Shown piece by piece: positions 1-8,063 of a stretch of DNA of 19,157 nt. The stretch's first letter is position 1. Each line of letters starts with the position of its first letter. The DNA is from NZQO01 sp002693605 (GTDB taxonomy: Bacteria > Bacteroidota > Bacteroidia > Flavobacteriales > Flavobacteriaceae): contig CAXAVH010000047.1 of assembly GCA_963972105.1 (NCBI GenBank), forward strand, positions 1 to 19,157, read 5' to 3'. The notes under the pieces were generated by a model. The model did not search any database, was not told the origin of the DNA, and saw nothing but the letters and a program-made list of their open reading frames with translations. Made by a program: the position numbers and the translations under genes.

Positions 1-1549
1 CTTTACTTCGGAAGGAGAATAAGGGGGGCTTTTTCAACAAAGATCTTAGTAATGATTGGCCAATACATAACTGGGCAACGGTGACCATATTTCGCAGTTC
101 GCTCATCTCGGTCGTATGCCTAACTTCTTGTTTGTGTAGCTCCACTTGCTTGGCGAGGTTGGCCAAGGCTACCTCAGCTTGAATCAAACCTTGGGTGCTG
201 CGTACCACCCCGGCGTGATTCCTCATTATATTATGAAGTTCTTCCAGTGCAGTAATATAAAAGTTAGGACTGGGAAGTTTCCCTTTCATTGCGCTAGCCA
301 TTGTTTCTGTAACTGAAGTCGCTCGCTTACCAATATGCTTACAATGATATTCAAATATGGAATGTGCGTAAACCAACGCCTCGAGCAACGAATTGGATGC
401 CAACCTGTTGGCTCCATGCAACCCCGTGCGCGCACATTCGCCACAGGCAAACAGGTTGTCCATAGAGGTTTTGCCATAATTATCTACGACAATACCTCCG
501 CAACAATAATGGGCGGCCGGCACCACCGGGACCCAGTCAAATCTCATATCGTAGCCTTTTTTTCTACAATGGCTATAAATTGTGGGAAACTCACTTCCTA
601 GTTGGCGTTCCGAAAGGGTTGTAGCATCCAGGAATACGTGCGGTTGCCCGTTCGTATTCATTTCGCTGCAAATGGCTCTGGCCACAATATCTCGGGGCGC
701 CAAATCACCACGCGAATCATATCGTAACATAAAGGCTTCGCCGGCGTGGTTCCGTAGAACGGCGCCAGCCCCGCGAAGCGCTTCCGAAAGTAGAAATGCC
801 TTGCCTTTCGCTTCGGTGTATAGTGCCGTGGGATGAAACTGCACGAATTCCATATCGGCAATTTTCACTTGGGCCCTTGCTGCCACTGCGATTCCATCTC
901 CCGTGGCAATAGATGGGTTCGTGGTATGTCCAAATACTCGGCCAATACCACCCGTTGCCAGCGTAACGGTACGGGCAGCGATGGAAATTGTTTCGCCAGA
1001 AATTTGATCGAGCACATATGCGCCCACGCAAATGGAATTTCTATGGCCACAATCTAACGGTTGCGATATAAGGTCTACCACGAAATGATGCGGCAATACC
1101 GTAACATTCTTGCACTTCAAGACTTTTGAAATGAGGATTCGCTGGATTTCCCTACCGGTTTGGTCCTTACAGTGCAATACCCTTGGTTGGGTGTGTCCTC
1201 CCTTGAGTGCCAAATGGAGTTCCTTTCCCGATAACCTGTCAAAACCAACGCCCCAGGAAATCAGTTCCCGCAACCTTTCGGGACCTTCGGAAATTACTTT
1301 TTCCACTACTTCCTTTTCGCATAGTCCATCGCCCGCTTTCAAGGTGTCTGAAACGTGTTTTTCGAAAGTATCATCAGCATGGTTCCACACCGCGGCAATT
1401 CCTCCTTGGGCATATCTGGTATTAGACTCTGATGCGCCTGCCTTGGTAACGACGGTAATCTTTTTTTTCGGAAACCGCTGGGCCAATTTAATTGCAAGCG
1501 TTAAACCTGCAATTCCCGAGCCGACGATAAGAAAATCTGTCTTTACCAT
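1..1549 (-). CDS. nadB: L-aspartate oxidase NadB (3' end just beyond the window)
   Basis: Flavoprotein that oxidises L-aspartate to iminoaspartate, the substrate of NadA, in the first step of de novo NAD synthesis; it can use O2 or fumarate as acceptor. The frame is open from ATG at 1549 to base 1, giving 516 residues with no stop, close to the family's usual 520-540, so only a few C-terminal residues are missing. Visible motifs are an N-terminal FAD-binding GSGIAGL (GxGxxG at residues 10-15), an early NTRYAQGGIAA segment, the HPTAL motif, APRDIVARA, and the late GLHGANRLASNSLLEALV signature near the second FAD contact. The C-terminal helical part is recognisable from ELRNMVTVAQL onward. The start lies one base after the nadA stop (TGATATG), so translation is probably coupled and nadAB is one operon. 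Identification is secure from motifs and the nadA neighbour. Confidence 0.96.
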   Translation of the reverse strand, partial: MVKTDFLIVGSGIAGLTLAIKLAQRFPKKKITVVTKAGASESNTRYAQGGIAAVWNHADDTFEKHVSDTLKAGDGLCEKEVVEKVISEGPERLRELISWGVGFDRLSGKELHLALKGGHTQPRVLHCKDQTGREIQRILISKVLKCKNVTVLPHHFVVDLISQPLDCGHRNSICVGAYVLDQISGETISIAARTVTLATGGIGRVFGHTTNPSIATGDGIAVAARAQVKIADMEFVQFHPTALYTEAKGKAFLLSEALRGAGAVLRNHAGEAFMLRYDSRGDLAPRDIVARAICSEMNTNGQPHVFLDATTLSERQLGSEFPTIYSHCRKKGYDMRFDWVPVVPAAHYCCGGIVVDNYGKTSMDNLFACGECARTGLHGANRLASNSLLEALVYAHSIFEYHCKHIGKRATSVTETMASAMKGKLPSPNFYITALEELHNIMRNHAGVVRSTQGLIQAEVALANLAKQVELHKQEVRHTTEMSELRNMVTVAQLCIGQSLLRSLLKKPPLFSFRSK

Positions 1550-1550
1550 A

Positions 1551-2477
1551 TCATCTAGATAATTCGAGCATACGCTCAATGGGTAGGAGCGCCCTTTCTC
1601 TAATTGCTTCGTTCACTTCAATTTGGGGCGTTTCAAGTGACAAGCAACGGTATAATTTCTCCACTGTGTTCAATTTCATAAAGGCACATTCGCTGCACGC
1701 GCAAGAATTGTTTTCCTTGGCCGGTGCGGCGATAAGCGTGGATTGCGGAGCTGCCTGTTGCATTTTGTGCAAAATTCCAGCCTCGGTAGCCACGATAAAT
1801 TTTTCATAGGGGCGCTGCGAAACATAGTGCAACATACCAGCCGTAGAGGCTATGTAACTCGCGGTCTCCAAGATGCGCGCCTCCGATTCGGGATGGGCGA
1901 TAATGGTAGCACCGGGATTATCCTGATAAACCTTCAGTAATTTGTTGAATGAAAACGCTTCGTGAACAATGCACGAACCATCCCAAAGTACCATTTGCCT
2001 TCCCGTTTTCTTCTGGATATATGCGCCCAGATTTTTATCAGGTGCAAAGATAATAGGCATGTCTCGTGGAATACTTTCCACTATTTTCTCAGCGTTTGAA
2101 GAGGTGCATACCAGATCACTTAGCGCCTTGATCTCGGCCGAACAGTTGATGTAGGTAATTACCACATGCCCCGGGTGCGCAGCTATAAATTTTTTGAAAT
2201 CTTCTGGAGGGCAAGAGTCTGCGAGGGAACAACCGGCATTGAGGTCTGGCAGTAAGACTTTCTTCGTGGGATTTAGGATCTTTGCCGTTTCGGCCATAAA
2301 ATGGACGCCGGCAAAAACAATTATATCGGCTTCGGTTTTGGCGGCCTCTTGAGAGAGCCCCAGGCTATCGCCCACAAAATCGGCCAATTCCTGAATTTCA
2401 GGAACTTGATAATAATGTGCGAGAATAACGGCATTCTTGTCTTTTTTTAACTTTGAAATTTCCGATTGTAAATCCAT
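1551..2477 (-). CDS. nadA: Quinolinate synthase NadA
   Basis: Condenses iminoaspartate with dihydroxyacetone phosphate to quinolinate, using a [4Fe-4S] cluster whose unique iron binds substrate; cytoplasmic. The 308-residue protein is the short form of the family. Cluster cysteines are visible as C83 (NAGCSLAD), C169 (WDGSCIVHEAF) and C264 (SECAFMKLN), the last within a CACSEC stretch (C259, C261, C264). Other family hallmarks are ILAHYYQVPEIQ at residues 18-29, HFMAETAKIL, the TYINCSAE block and IIAHPESE. It is the first gene of nadAB and diverges from an Rrf2 regulator. A CRP/FNR-type box and a -7 element lie just upstream, leaving an inferred leader of about 18 nt. Fe-S enzymes of this kind are O2- and NO-sensitive, which may explain linkage to low-oxygen control; that link is inference. 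Confidence 0.97.
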   Translation of the reverse strand: MDLQSEISKLKKDKNAVILAHYYQVPEIQELADFVGDSLGLSQEAAKTEADIIVFAGVHFMAETAKILNPTKKVLLPDLNAGCSLADSCPPEDFKKFIAAHPGHVVITYINCSAEIKALSDLVCTSSNAEKIVESIPRDMPIIFAPDKNLGAYIQKKTGRQMVLWDGSCIVHEAFSFNKLLKVYQDNPGATIIAHPESEARILETASYIASTAGMLHYVSQRPYEKFIVATEAGILHKMQQAAPQSTLIAAPAKENNSCACSECAFMKLNTVEKLYRCLSLETPQIEVNEAIRERALLPIERMLELSR

Positions 2478-2498
2478 CCTACAGACTAAAAATTGAGG

Positions 2499-2542
2499 TA
2501 AAAATAAAAGATACGCGCGCCGTTTGCTATGACGAAAATCAT
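2499..2542 (-). promoter_or_regulatory. nadA promoter with CRP/FNR-type box
   Basis: Read on the minus strand, the dyad ATGATTTTCGTCAT (2542 to 2529) has the form TGAY-N4-GTCAT. It is followed by TATTTTTA (2506 to 2499), a 7/8 match to the Bacteroidota -7 element TAnnTTTG. The box centre (2535.5) is 36.5 bp from the last -7 base, the same spacing as at norC, the nos operon, usp and the 18755 gene. The inferred start is near 2495. The rest of the 2478-2627 intergenic region holds only the separate Rrf2 promoter. Confidence 0.6.
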
Positions 2543-2586
2543 ATTAGCACGTTCTAGAGAGCCACGATGGCCGTAGCTATATCTTA

Positions 2587-2618
2587 TTTGCGACAAGCGG
2601 GTCTTTTTTGTAAATTTG
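2587..2618 (+). promoter_or_regulatory. Promoter of the Rrf2 regulator gene (-33/-7 type)
   Basis: TTTG (2587-2590) and a perfect TAnnTTTG element, TAAATTTG (2611-2618), are separated by 20 bp, the usual Bacteroidota -33/-7 spacing. The inferred transcription start (about 2622) is only about six bases before ATG 2628, so the message would be nearly leaderless. The element overlaps an upstream in-frame TTG (2616), which argues against that codon as start. Confidence 0.6.
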
Positions 2619-2627
2619 AAAGAAACT

Positions 2628-3086
2628 ATGCTCAGCAATGCCACCCAATATGCCGTTCGTTCGGTCCTTTATCTAGCCCTATACAGCAACAGCGAGCAAC
2701 GGATTAGGGTACAGAAAATTTCCGAAGATCTAGGTACACCACAGCCTTTCGTGGCAAAATTGCTTCAAAAATTGAGTTCGGCTAATTTGGTCTCCTCGGT
2801 GAAGGGTCCACACGGCGGGTTTTACCTAAATGAGGAAAATCGGAATACGACCCTTTGGGATGTAATACTTACCATAGACGGCCCCGATAAATTTCACGAA
2901 TGCTTTCTGGGCTTGGCCAAATGTAGCGATGCCAACCCCTGTCCCTTGCATTTTTCGGTCGCTCCTTTCAAAACGCATATTAGGGAAGATCTAAAAAAGA
3001 CGATTTCTCAATTTTCTGAAGCGATTAAGGAGCAAGGCACCCATTTGTCACTGAAACAATTCGATCCGCTAGCTAATAATTCCTGA
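2628..3086 (+). CDS. Rrf2-family transcriptional regulator, NsrR/IscR-like
   Basis: DNA-binding repressor or activator of the Rrf2 family: an N-terminal winged helix (residues about 1-75, including the SSVKGPHGGFYL wing) followed by a dimerisation helix. From ATG 2628 it is 152 residues with three cysteines, C92, C99 and C105 (C-X6-C-X5-C, ending in NPCPLH). This places them where NsrR and IscR bind a [2Fe-2S] or [4Fe-4S] cluster, so sensing NO or Fe-S status is likely. An in-frame TTG at 2616 would add four residues but lies inside the -7 element, so ATG 2628 is preferred. It diverges from nadAB and converges on the nor operon, whose last stop is 50 bp away. NO control of the nor genes is plausible by position and family but not shown. 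A general Fe-S regulator is the alternative. Confidence 0.88.
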   Translation: MLSNATQYAVRSVLYLALYSNSEQRIRVQKISEDLGTPQPFVAKLLQKLSSANLVSSVKGPHGGFYLNEENRNTTLWDVILTIDGPDKFHECFLGLAKCSDANPCPLHFSVAPFKTHIREDLKKTISQFSEAIKEQGTHLSLKQFDPLANNS

Positions 3087-3136
3087 TCGTTCTTTCGATG
3101 CCATTTCCGAAGAAGGTGAACTGAGTATAAAAAATA

Positions 3137-3376
3137 CTATCCAATCAACAACGAGAGGATACTTAATACTAGCAATCCAAATACTACGATCGCTACCTGC
3201 CAGAAGGGATGCGCGCGTCTCAAATCCATAAAATAGAAGGCAACCCCGTAAAATTTCAGAAGCGCCAGGGCCAATATAAGTAGGTCTCCAAACGGTAATT
3301 CCATTTGCGCAAACAGCGCGGTTACAAGCGTAAGCGCAAGCAACACTGCCAACGTGTATTGTAATTTCAGTTCCAT
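3137..3376 (-). CDS. norF: NorF-like small membrane protein (cytochrome c oxidase subunit IV family)
   Basis: A 79-residue hydrophobic protein with three predicted membrane helices (about residues 6-24, 29-50, 58-78) and a short polar loop FMDLRRAHPFW between helices 2 and 3, which is typical of the bacterial COX4-like family. In nor clusters this family is NorF, an accessory membrane subunit that supports NO reductase activity together with NorE. The gene starts one base after the norE stop and ends the nor operon, converging on the Rrf2 gene. Its size and position fit NorF well. A true haem-copper oxidase subunit IV is unlikely because no oxidase subunit I is nearby other than NorB. Confidence 0.8.
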   Translation of the reverse strand: MELKLQYTLAVLLALTLVTALFAQMELPFGDLLILALALLKFYGVAFYFMDLRRAHPFWQVAIVVFGLLVLSILSLLIG

Positions 3377-3377
3377 T

Positions 3378-3962
3378 TTAGAATAGTAGATAAAGTACGG
3401 GAAATAGCAGTAACCAAATTAAATCGCACATATGCCAAAAGGCCGCTCCGGCCTCGAGGTCTTCGGTTTTCAGAGAATGCGGCGAAGTAGAAAATTGCCG
3501 TCCCAAAATATATAAGATAACAAGGCCAACCACGACGTGGATTACGTGGAAAAGGGTCAACATCCAGTAATACGTAAAAAATAAATTATACCCCAACGTG
3601 AGGCCCATCTCCAGTTTCTCGTAATATTCGATGCCCTTTACCAAGAGAAAAAGCAGTCCGCCAACCAATGTTAACTGCAAGTACAGTTGGCTTTTAAGTG
3701 GTTCCCCTTTTTTCAGAAATGAAACCGAGCGTGCCATCGTCCAACCGCTAAATAACAGAAACACTGTGTTTATTGTACCGTAAATAGTATTTAATTTGGC
3801 GTTTGAATCATAGAAAAGTTCGGGTGTTTCCGAAGCGTTAATCGCCATTAAAATAAGCGCAAAGGCGAACGTGAAAAGTTCCAAAAAAATAATTATCCAC
3901 AGTAGAATGCCTCCCGGCGGGTAGTAGACCGATGTTTTTTGAAGGGGTTGGGTCTGTATCAT
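3378..3962 (-). CDS. norE: NorE, cytochrome c oxidase subunit III-like protein
   Basis: A 194-residue membrane protein of the haem-copper oxidase subunit III family, five-helix form (about 18-40, 59-80, 95-111, 128-153, 175-193). Visible family features are YYPPGGILLWI at residues 13-23, FLELFTF, KGIEYYEK (109-116), the LFHVIHVVVG helix with H139 and H142, and AAFWHMCDLIWLLLFPVLYL with H177 at the C-terminus. NorE binds no metal itself and is needed for full NO reductase activity or stability. The ATG overlaps the norD stop by one base (TAATG) and norF follows one base after its stop, so norD-norE-norF are tightly coupled. An aerobic oxidase subunit III is excluded only by context. Confidence 0.85.
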   Translation of the reverse strand: MIQTQPLQKTSVYYPPGGILLWIIIFLELFTFAFALILMAINASETPELFYDSNAKLNTIYGTINTVFLLFSGWTMARSVSFLKKGEPLKSQLYLQLTLVGGLLFLLVKGIEYYEKLEMGLTLGYNLFFTYYWMLTLFHVIHVVVGLVILYILGRQFSTSPHSLKTEDLEAGAAFWHMCDLIWLLLFPVLYLLF

Positions 3963-5731
3963 TACTTTTGGTGTTTAATTTTATCGTACAGCTTTGCGAG
4001 CGATTGCATAAGCGCTACCGGGCTGGTAAGGATTTGGTAGTGGTTCTGCCCGAACATTTGCGGCAGGTAATATTTAGCCTGCGCCTCTATGGCTAGGGCA
4101 TAGCTCTGTATTTGGCGTTGGTTTAGCTCCCGAAGGGCCTGTTTTATATCTTGAATGCCATACGTACCCTCGTACCTATCGTAATCGTTTGGCTTTCCGT
4201 CAGATAACAACAGTACCCACTTGTTCTTGGCAGGGCGTGCGTCGAGCAATGCACCGCAGTGGCGAAGGGCTGGGCCAATGCGCGTGTAACCGGCGGGCTC
4301 AACCGCCCCGATGGTGTGTTTCGCCCTGTGCCAAGAATCGTCAAAATCCTTCAGGGTTAAAAAAGTGCTGTAATTTCGGGTTTTGGAATAAAACCCGTGA
4401 ATGGCAAAATCTACATTGAACTCGTTCAAGATTTCACCAAAAATTAGGCTCACCTGTTTTTCTACGTCCAATACCCGGTTGCCCGCTACGTATCCGTCGC
4501 TGGAGAGACTGCAGTCCAATAGTAGGACAATGGAAAGGTCTTTTTCCTTTTTCCGATTTGATAGATACACATTTTCCGAAGGCGTACGGCCACTCTGTAC
4601 ATCAACATATAAATCGGTTATGGCATCGAGGTCAAATTCCTCACCGCTTAATTGTCTTCGTTGTTGTTGATACTTGTTATTAACGGAAGTCAGCATTTTC
4701 CGAAGAGCCAATAATACCGATCGATATTCTGCCAAGGTATTCTTGTAGTATGCTGTATTTATAGCTTCTAGTTTCGTGGGATAAACTTTACAAAAATCGG
4801 GCTTGTACCGCTTTTTCTTATAATCCCATTCATCATAAGTGACGTAGCTACCCGCGGGATCCTGTTCAGAACTTTCGGCGATGGTAGTATTCTCTATAAA
4901 ATCTGCGTGGTAAATGGAATGGGTGGGATCGTCTACGCGTACCGTATGCTTCATGGATAAATCCTCTAGGGCATTGGCGTGGTCATCTAGCTCATCTTCC
5001 CCGTCAAAATCGCGCCAGCCACCCTCCCACTCCTCGGCGGTCTCTACCTTTTCAAAATTATGGGTAAGCACGTAATCTTCCTGTGCCTTTTGGTCTATGG
5101 TGACCGATTTTATTTCCTCAACCGCGTTTGCCTTCAAAATAGTATTAATCTCAACCTCAGCTGCCGTCTTCACCTTTTCTGAAATATTCTGAAGCGCCTT
5201 TTTCTTCGGAACTTCCATCGCCTGTTCCATCCATTTTCCATGGAGAAAGGTATAATCTGGCAAATCGCCCTTCGCAGTGTTAGATTCAAAGTACGCTTTA
5301 AAACTATCGTAATATTCCTTCAACCCTGGATATTCTTTAACCAGTTCGGGCAGGACGCTAACGGCGGTTTCCTGTGCACACTCGCGCGCCTCCTCTAAGC
5401 TGTGTTCTTGTCCAGCCTCGAAATTGAAGTCCAAACGCTGCTGCACACCCAAATATAGCACCCGGTACACATAAAATAGCGTGTTTTCCTCTGTGCTATC
5501 GCAAACCGCGAAACGGCTGGGTAAAAAATAATTATCGTTCTTGAAACCTCCTTCGCGCTCGGCCTCAAAAATTTCGATGGGCCGGCCGGTTACGGCGCGT
5601 GCCAATAAGGTGAGCCTCGGTTTTATCTCGGCCAACGCAACCGCCCTCGGATCGACTTCCAACGCGCGCTTCCGTTTCCGCTTTAAAAAATGGGCAACCT
5701 TGGTAAAGATGAATTCATCTGGCTCGAACAT
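3962..5731 (-). CDS. norD: NorD, VWA-domain NO reductase activation protein
   Basis: A 589-residue cytoplasmic protein that works with the MoxR-type ATPase NorQ to insert the non-haem iron (FeB) and activate cNOR. The N-terminal two thirds is helical and acidic, with a strongly charged stretch at about 225-295. The C-terminal von Willebrand A domain begins near residue 398. Its MIDAS metal site is intact: D406-x-S408-x-S410 (LLLDCSLSSDGY), T483 (GYTRIGPALRH) and D511 (LLLSDGKPNDYDRY). The length suits the NorD family. It follows norQ after 9 bp and overlaps norE by one base. It lacks a signal peptide, consistent with a role on the cytoplasmic face. MoxR/VWA pairs also activate other enzymes, but the surrounding norCB-norEF makes NorD the clear choice. 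Confidence 0.93.
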   Translation of the reverse strand: MFEPDEFIFTKVAHFLKRKRKRALEVDPRAVALAEIKPRLTLLARAVTGRPIEIFEAEREGGFKNDNYFLPSRFAVCDSTEENTLFYVYRVLYLGVQQRLDFNFEAGQEHSLEEARECAQETAVSVLPELVKEYPGLKEYYDSFKAYFESNTAKGDLPDYTFLHGKWMEQAMEVPKKKALQNISEKVKTAAEVEINTILKANAVEEIKSVTIDQKAQEDYVLTHNFEKVETAEEWEGGWRDFDGEDELDDHANALEDLSMKHTVRVDDPTHSIYHADFIENTTIAESSEQDPAGSYVTYDEWDYKKKRYKPDFCKVYPTKLEAINTAYYKNTLAEYRSVLLALRKMLTSVNNKYQQQRRQLSGEEFDLDAITDLYVDVQSGRTPSENVYLSNRKKEKDLSIVLLLDCSLSSDGYVAGNRVLDVEKQVSLIFGEILNEFNVDFAIHGFYSKTRNYSTFLTLKDFDDSWHRAKHTIGAVEPAGYTRIGPALRHCGALLDARPAKNKWVLLLSDGKPNDYDRYEGTYGIQDIKQALRELNQRQIQSYALAIEAQAKYYLPQMFGQNHYQILTSPVALMQSLAKLYDKIKHQK

Positions 5732-5740
5732 AAGGTGGGG

Positions 5741-6580
5741 CTATATCATTAGGTTACAGAGGTCGGTCAACGCTTCGGAAATATCAAAATCGTCGGTAAG
5801 TGGCTCAACGATGGCCACTTTTACCGAGAGTCGCTTGGGAAGACCACTATTGATTAGCTTGGCAGCATCTACCAACAATCGCGTAGAAACGGTTTCGGTA
5901 AGGCCCAATTCGGTAAGGTTCCTGATCTTGGTGGCGATTCCCACCAATTTTTTGGCAATTTCCTGATCCACACCGGTTTCTCTTGCCACAATTTCCGCCT
6001 CGTCCTTTGGTGAAGGATAGGAAAAGCGCAGCGCTATAAAACGTTGTCTTGTAGAGGGCTTCAGTTCTTTGAACCCTTTTTGGTAGCCCGGATTGAACGA
6101 CGCGACCATCATGAAGTTTGGATGGGCCCGTACGGTTGTTCCCAATTTGTCGATATAGAGTTCCTTACGGTGATCTGTAAGCGAGTGAATGGCCACCACC
6201 ACGTCGGGCCGCGCCTCGGCGATTTCATCTAGGTACAGAATACAACCTTCTTTCACGGCCTTGGTGAGGGGGCCGTCTATCCATACGGTTTCGGCTCCCT
6301 TGATGATGAAACGCCCTATTAAATCGGTAGCGGAAGTTTCCTCGTGACAGGAAACCGTCACCAGTGGATTTTTGAGTTGGTACGCCATAAAATCGACAAA
6401 CCGGGTTTTGCCCGTACCCGTGGGACCTTTGAGCAGTACGGGCAGTTTGTTCTGAAAGGCCTTTTCAAAAACTTCCACTTCCCGCTCCGTAGCCTTATAG
6501 TAGGGTGCAATGCGCTCTCCTGGGGCTAGCGCAGCTTTCGATTCGATCTGATTTCCATTTACGGTTGCTGTTGGTTCCAT
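5741..6580 (-). CDS. norQ: NorQ, MoxR-family AAA+ ATPase
   Basis: A 279-residue AAA+ ATPase of the MoxR/CbbQ/NorQ group, the partner of NorD in maturation of NO reductase. The Walker A motif GPTGTGKT is at residues 52-59, Walker B ILYLDE at 114-119, sensor 1 asparagine in ASFNPGY (N163), and the arginine-finger segment STRQRF at 176-181. The C-terminal CbbQ/NorQ part contains LTELGLTETVSTRLLV. ATP hydrolysis should drive remodelling of NorB through NorD. The gene lies between norB (133 bp upstream, with an inverted repeat in the gap) and norD (9 bp downstream). No obvious -7 element was seen in that gap, so readthrough from norCB is the simplest view. Family and neighbours agree, so the call is firm. 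Confidence 0.94.
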   Translation of the reverse strand: MEPTATVNGNQIESKAALAPGERIAPYYKATEREVEVFEKAFQNKLPVLLKGPTGTGKTRFVDFMAYQLKNPLVTVSCHEETSATDLIGRFIIKGAETVWIDGPLTKAVKEGCILYLDEIAEARPDVVVAIHSLTDHRKELYIDKLGTTVRAHPNFMMVASFNPGYQKGFKELKPSTRQRFIALRFSYPSPKDEAEIVARETGVDQEIAKKLVGIATKIRNLTELGLTETVSTRLLVDAAKLINSGLPKRLSVKVAIVEPLTDDFDISEALTDLCNLMI

Positions 6581-6623
6581 AGAAATAGTTTTTTAAGAAG
6601 ACCCGGCGTGTCGATCCCGAGTG

Positions 6624-6657
6624 AAAGGCACTGTATGTAAGGTATGGTGGTGCCTTT
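6624..6657. repeat. Inverted repeat in the norB-norQ gap
   Basis: AAAGGCAC (6624-6631) and GTGCCTTT (6650-6657) form a perfect 8-bp stem with an 18-nt loop, about 45 nt after the norB stop in the norB-norQ spacer (6581-6714). No U-run follows on the minus strand, so it is more likely an mRNA processing or stability hairpin than a strong terminator. It may also be chance. Confidence 0.4.
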
Positions 6658-6714
6658 ACAGAGGTTCAGGTAAAGAGCGTGGGTACGAGCGCCGAGTCTA
6701 CTGTTGGTTATTAC

Positions 6715-8058
6715 TTAGTGGTTTTCAATTGGTTCTAGAGCCTCGTCGGTAGGGCGACCATGCTTAATGAAATCGACTATATACGTTGCAATTCCGAAGA
6801 AGAATAACGAAGCACAGAGAATGAGCACCCAAAAGTGAATACTGATCTCATCTTGCACCTCCATGAAATCCATCTTGAATTTTCGCTCAAGGTAGACCTG
6901 CGCTACCCCGGCTACCCCGAAGGCGGTAGTCATTCCTATCATTCCGATATTGGAAGTCCAAAATGACACGCGCCCCCGGACACCATCGTATAGCTTACGG
7001 CCCGTTAAATTTGGCAACGAATAGCTAATGATGGCCAGGACGATCATCGCGTAGGCTCCCCAGAATGCGAGATGACCGTGCATGGCTGTAACCAAGGTTC
7101 CATGGGTATAGATATTTGTTTGCGGAAGGGGGGGCGCAAAGACCAGCAGGCCAGCGCCCACGAACGATACGATCGCGGCACCCAACGTCCAGAAAAGTGC
7201 GATTTTGTTGGGGTGTTTTTTTTCTCCCTTTCGGTACATATTTACGGCGAATAGCGCCATTGCCAAGAAAGCTAAGGGCTCCAAGGCAGAGAAAATACCG
7301 CCTACGATTAGCCATATCTTATTTACGCCTATGTAATAATAGTGGTGGCCCGTACCCAATACTCCTGAGAGAAAGGTAAGTCCCACTATCACATAGAGCC
7401 ACTTTTCGATAACCTCGCGGTCTACTCCAGTTAATTTTATGAGTAGGAATGCCAAGATACCGCCCATTATGAGCTCCCACACCCCTTCTACCCAAAGGTG
7501 CACGACCCACCAACGGAAAAAGGAATCGGTTACCTGACTATCGAACGGCAACATACCTGGAATGTACAGTAAGGCAGCAAACAGTAGGCCCATAGTTAGC
7601 ACAAGCGCGGTGGTGGTTTTTCGCTTTCCCCTAAAAAGAGTAAGTAAAATAAGGGCTAAGAATAACAATACGTTAGCCACGACCAAAAAATCCAGTTGTC
7701 TTGGAATTTCCAAGAACTTTCGGCCCTCCCACCAATTGAAGTGGTAGCCCACAATGGCCGATACTGCCACCACGGCCAACGAGATAAGCTGTACGTACGC
7801 AAGCTTTACGCTTACAAGCTCACGCTGGGCCTCTTCGGGAATGATGTAGTAAGCCGCCCCCATAAAACCGGAGAGCAGCCAAACCACCAACAGATTGGTG
7901 TGTACGGCACGGGCCGTATTAAACGGAATAAATTCATGGAGGCCATCTAGTCCTACCCGGGCAAAGCCCATAATAAATCCGTACGTTATCTGCAGCACGA
8001 GCAGGAGCATCGAAAAGGCAAAAAACCAATAGGCTACTTTTTGTGATTTATATTTCAT
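6715..8058 (-). CDS. norB: Nitric oxide reductase subunit B (cNOR type)
   Basis: Catalytic subunit of cytochrome-c-dependent NO reductase, which reduces 2 NO to N2O at a haem b3/FeB centre in the inner membrane. The 447 residues with about 12 membrane helices match the NorB form without the extra N-terminal extension of quinol-type qNOR. Metal ligands are intact: low-spin haem H53 (ARAVHTNLL) and H329; haem b3 H327 (THGTLVTAMHGHLAFWG); FeB H187, H238 and H239 (HLWVEGVWE, GTGHHYYYIG). The NOR-specific glutamates E191 and E195 replace the oxidase Tyr/His region, and E260 (SALEPLAF) is present. The positions run about 20 below the classic Pseudomonas numbering throughout. The gene follows norC after 5 bp, so the two subunits are co-translated from one mRNA. 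Confidence 0.98.
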   Translation of the reverse strand: MKYKSQKVAYWFFAFSMLLLVLQITYGFIMGFARVGLDGLHEFIPFNTARAVHTNLLVVWLLSGFMGAAYYIIPEEAQRELVSVKLAYVQLISLAVVAVSAIVGYHFNWWEGRKFLEIPRQLDFLVVANVLLFLALILLTLFRGKRKTTTALVLTMGLLFAALLYIPGMLPFDSQVTDSFFRWWVVHLWVEGVWELIMGGILAFLLIKLTGVDREVIEKWLYVIVGLTFLSGVLGTGHHYYYIGVNKIWLIVGGIFSALEPLAFLAMALFAVNMYRKGEKKHPNKIALFWTLGAAIVSFVGAGLLVFAPPLPQTNIYTHGTLVTAMHGHLAFWGAYAMIVLAIISYSLPNLTGRKLYDGVRGRVSFWTSNIGMIGMTTAFGVAGVAQVYLERKFKMDFMEVQDEISIHFWVLILCASLFFFGIATYIVDFIKHGRPTDEALEPIENH

Positions 8059-8063
8059 GATGA

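Noticed and set aside
1..1549. nadB as a broken gene because it has no closed reading frame in the window
   Set aside because: The frame is uninterrupted from ATG 1549 to base 1; it is simply cut by the window edge.
1110..1562. 150-codon open frame on the plus strand
   Set aside because: Antisense to nadB, whose FAD-binding N-terminus is clear on the other strand; no domain seen.
2616..2627. TTG start adding four residues to the Rrf2 protein
   Set aside because: The codon lies within the -7 promoter element, so it would not be transcribed.
3124..3138. AGTAT/ATACT hairpin between the Rrf2 and norF genes as a bidirectional terminator
   Set aside because: Only 5 bp and AT-rich, and it overlaps the norF stop; too weak to call.
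5541..5966. 141-codon open frame on the plus strand
   Set aside because: Spans the norD start and norQ end in antisense; no domain and no promoter.
6715..8058. NorB as a quinol-dependent qNOR or a haem-copper oxidase subunit I
   Set aside because: The protein lacks the qNOR N-terminal extension, norC is adjacent, and the NOR-specific glutamates are present.
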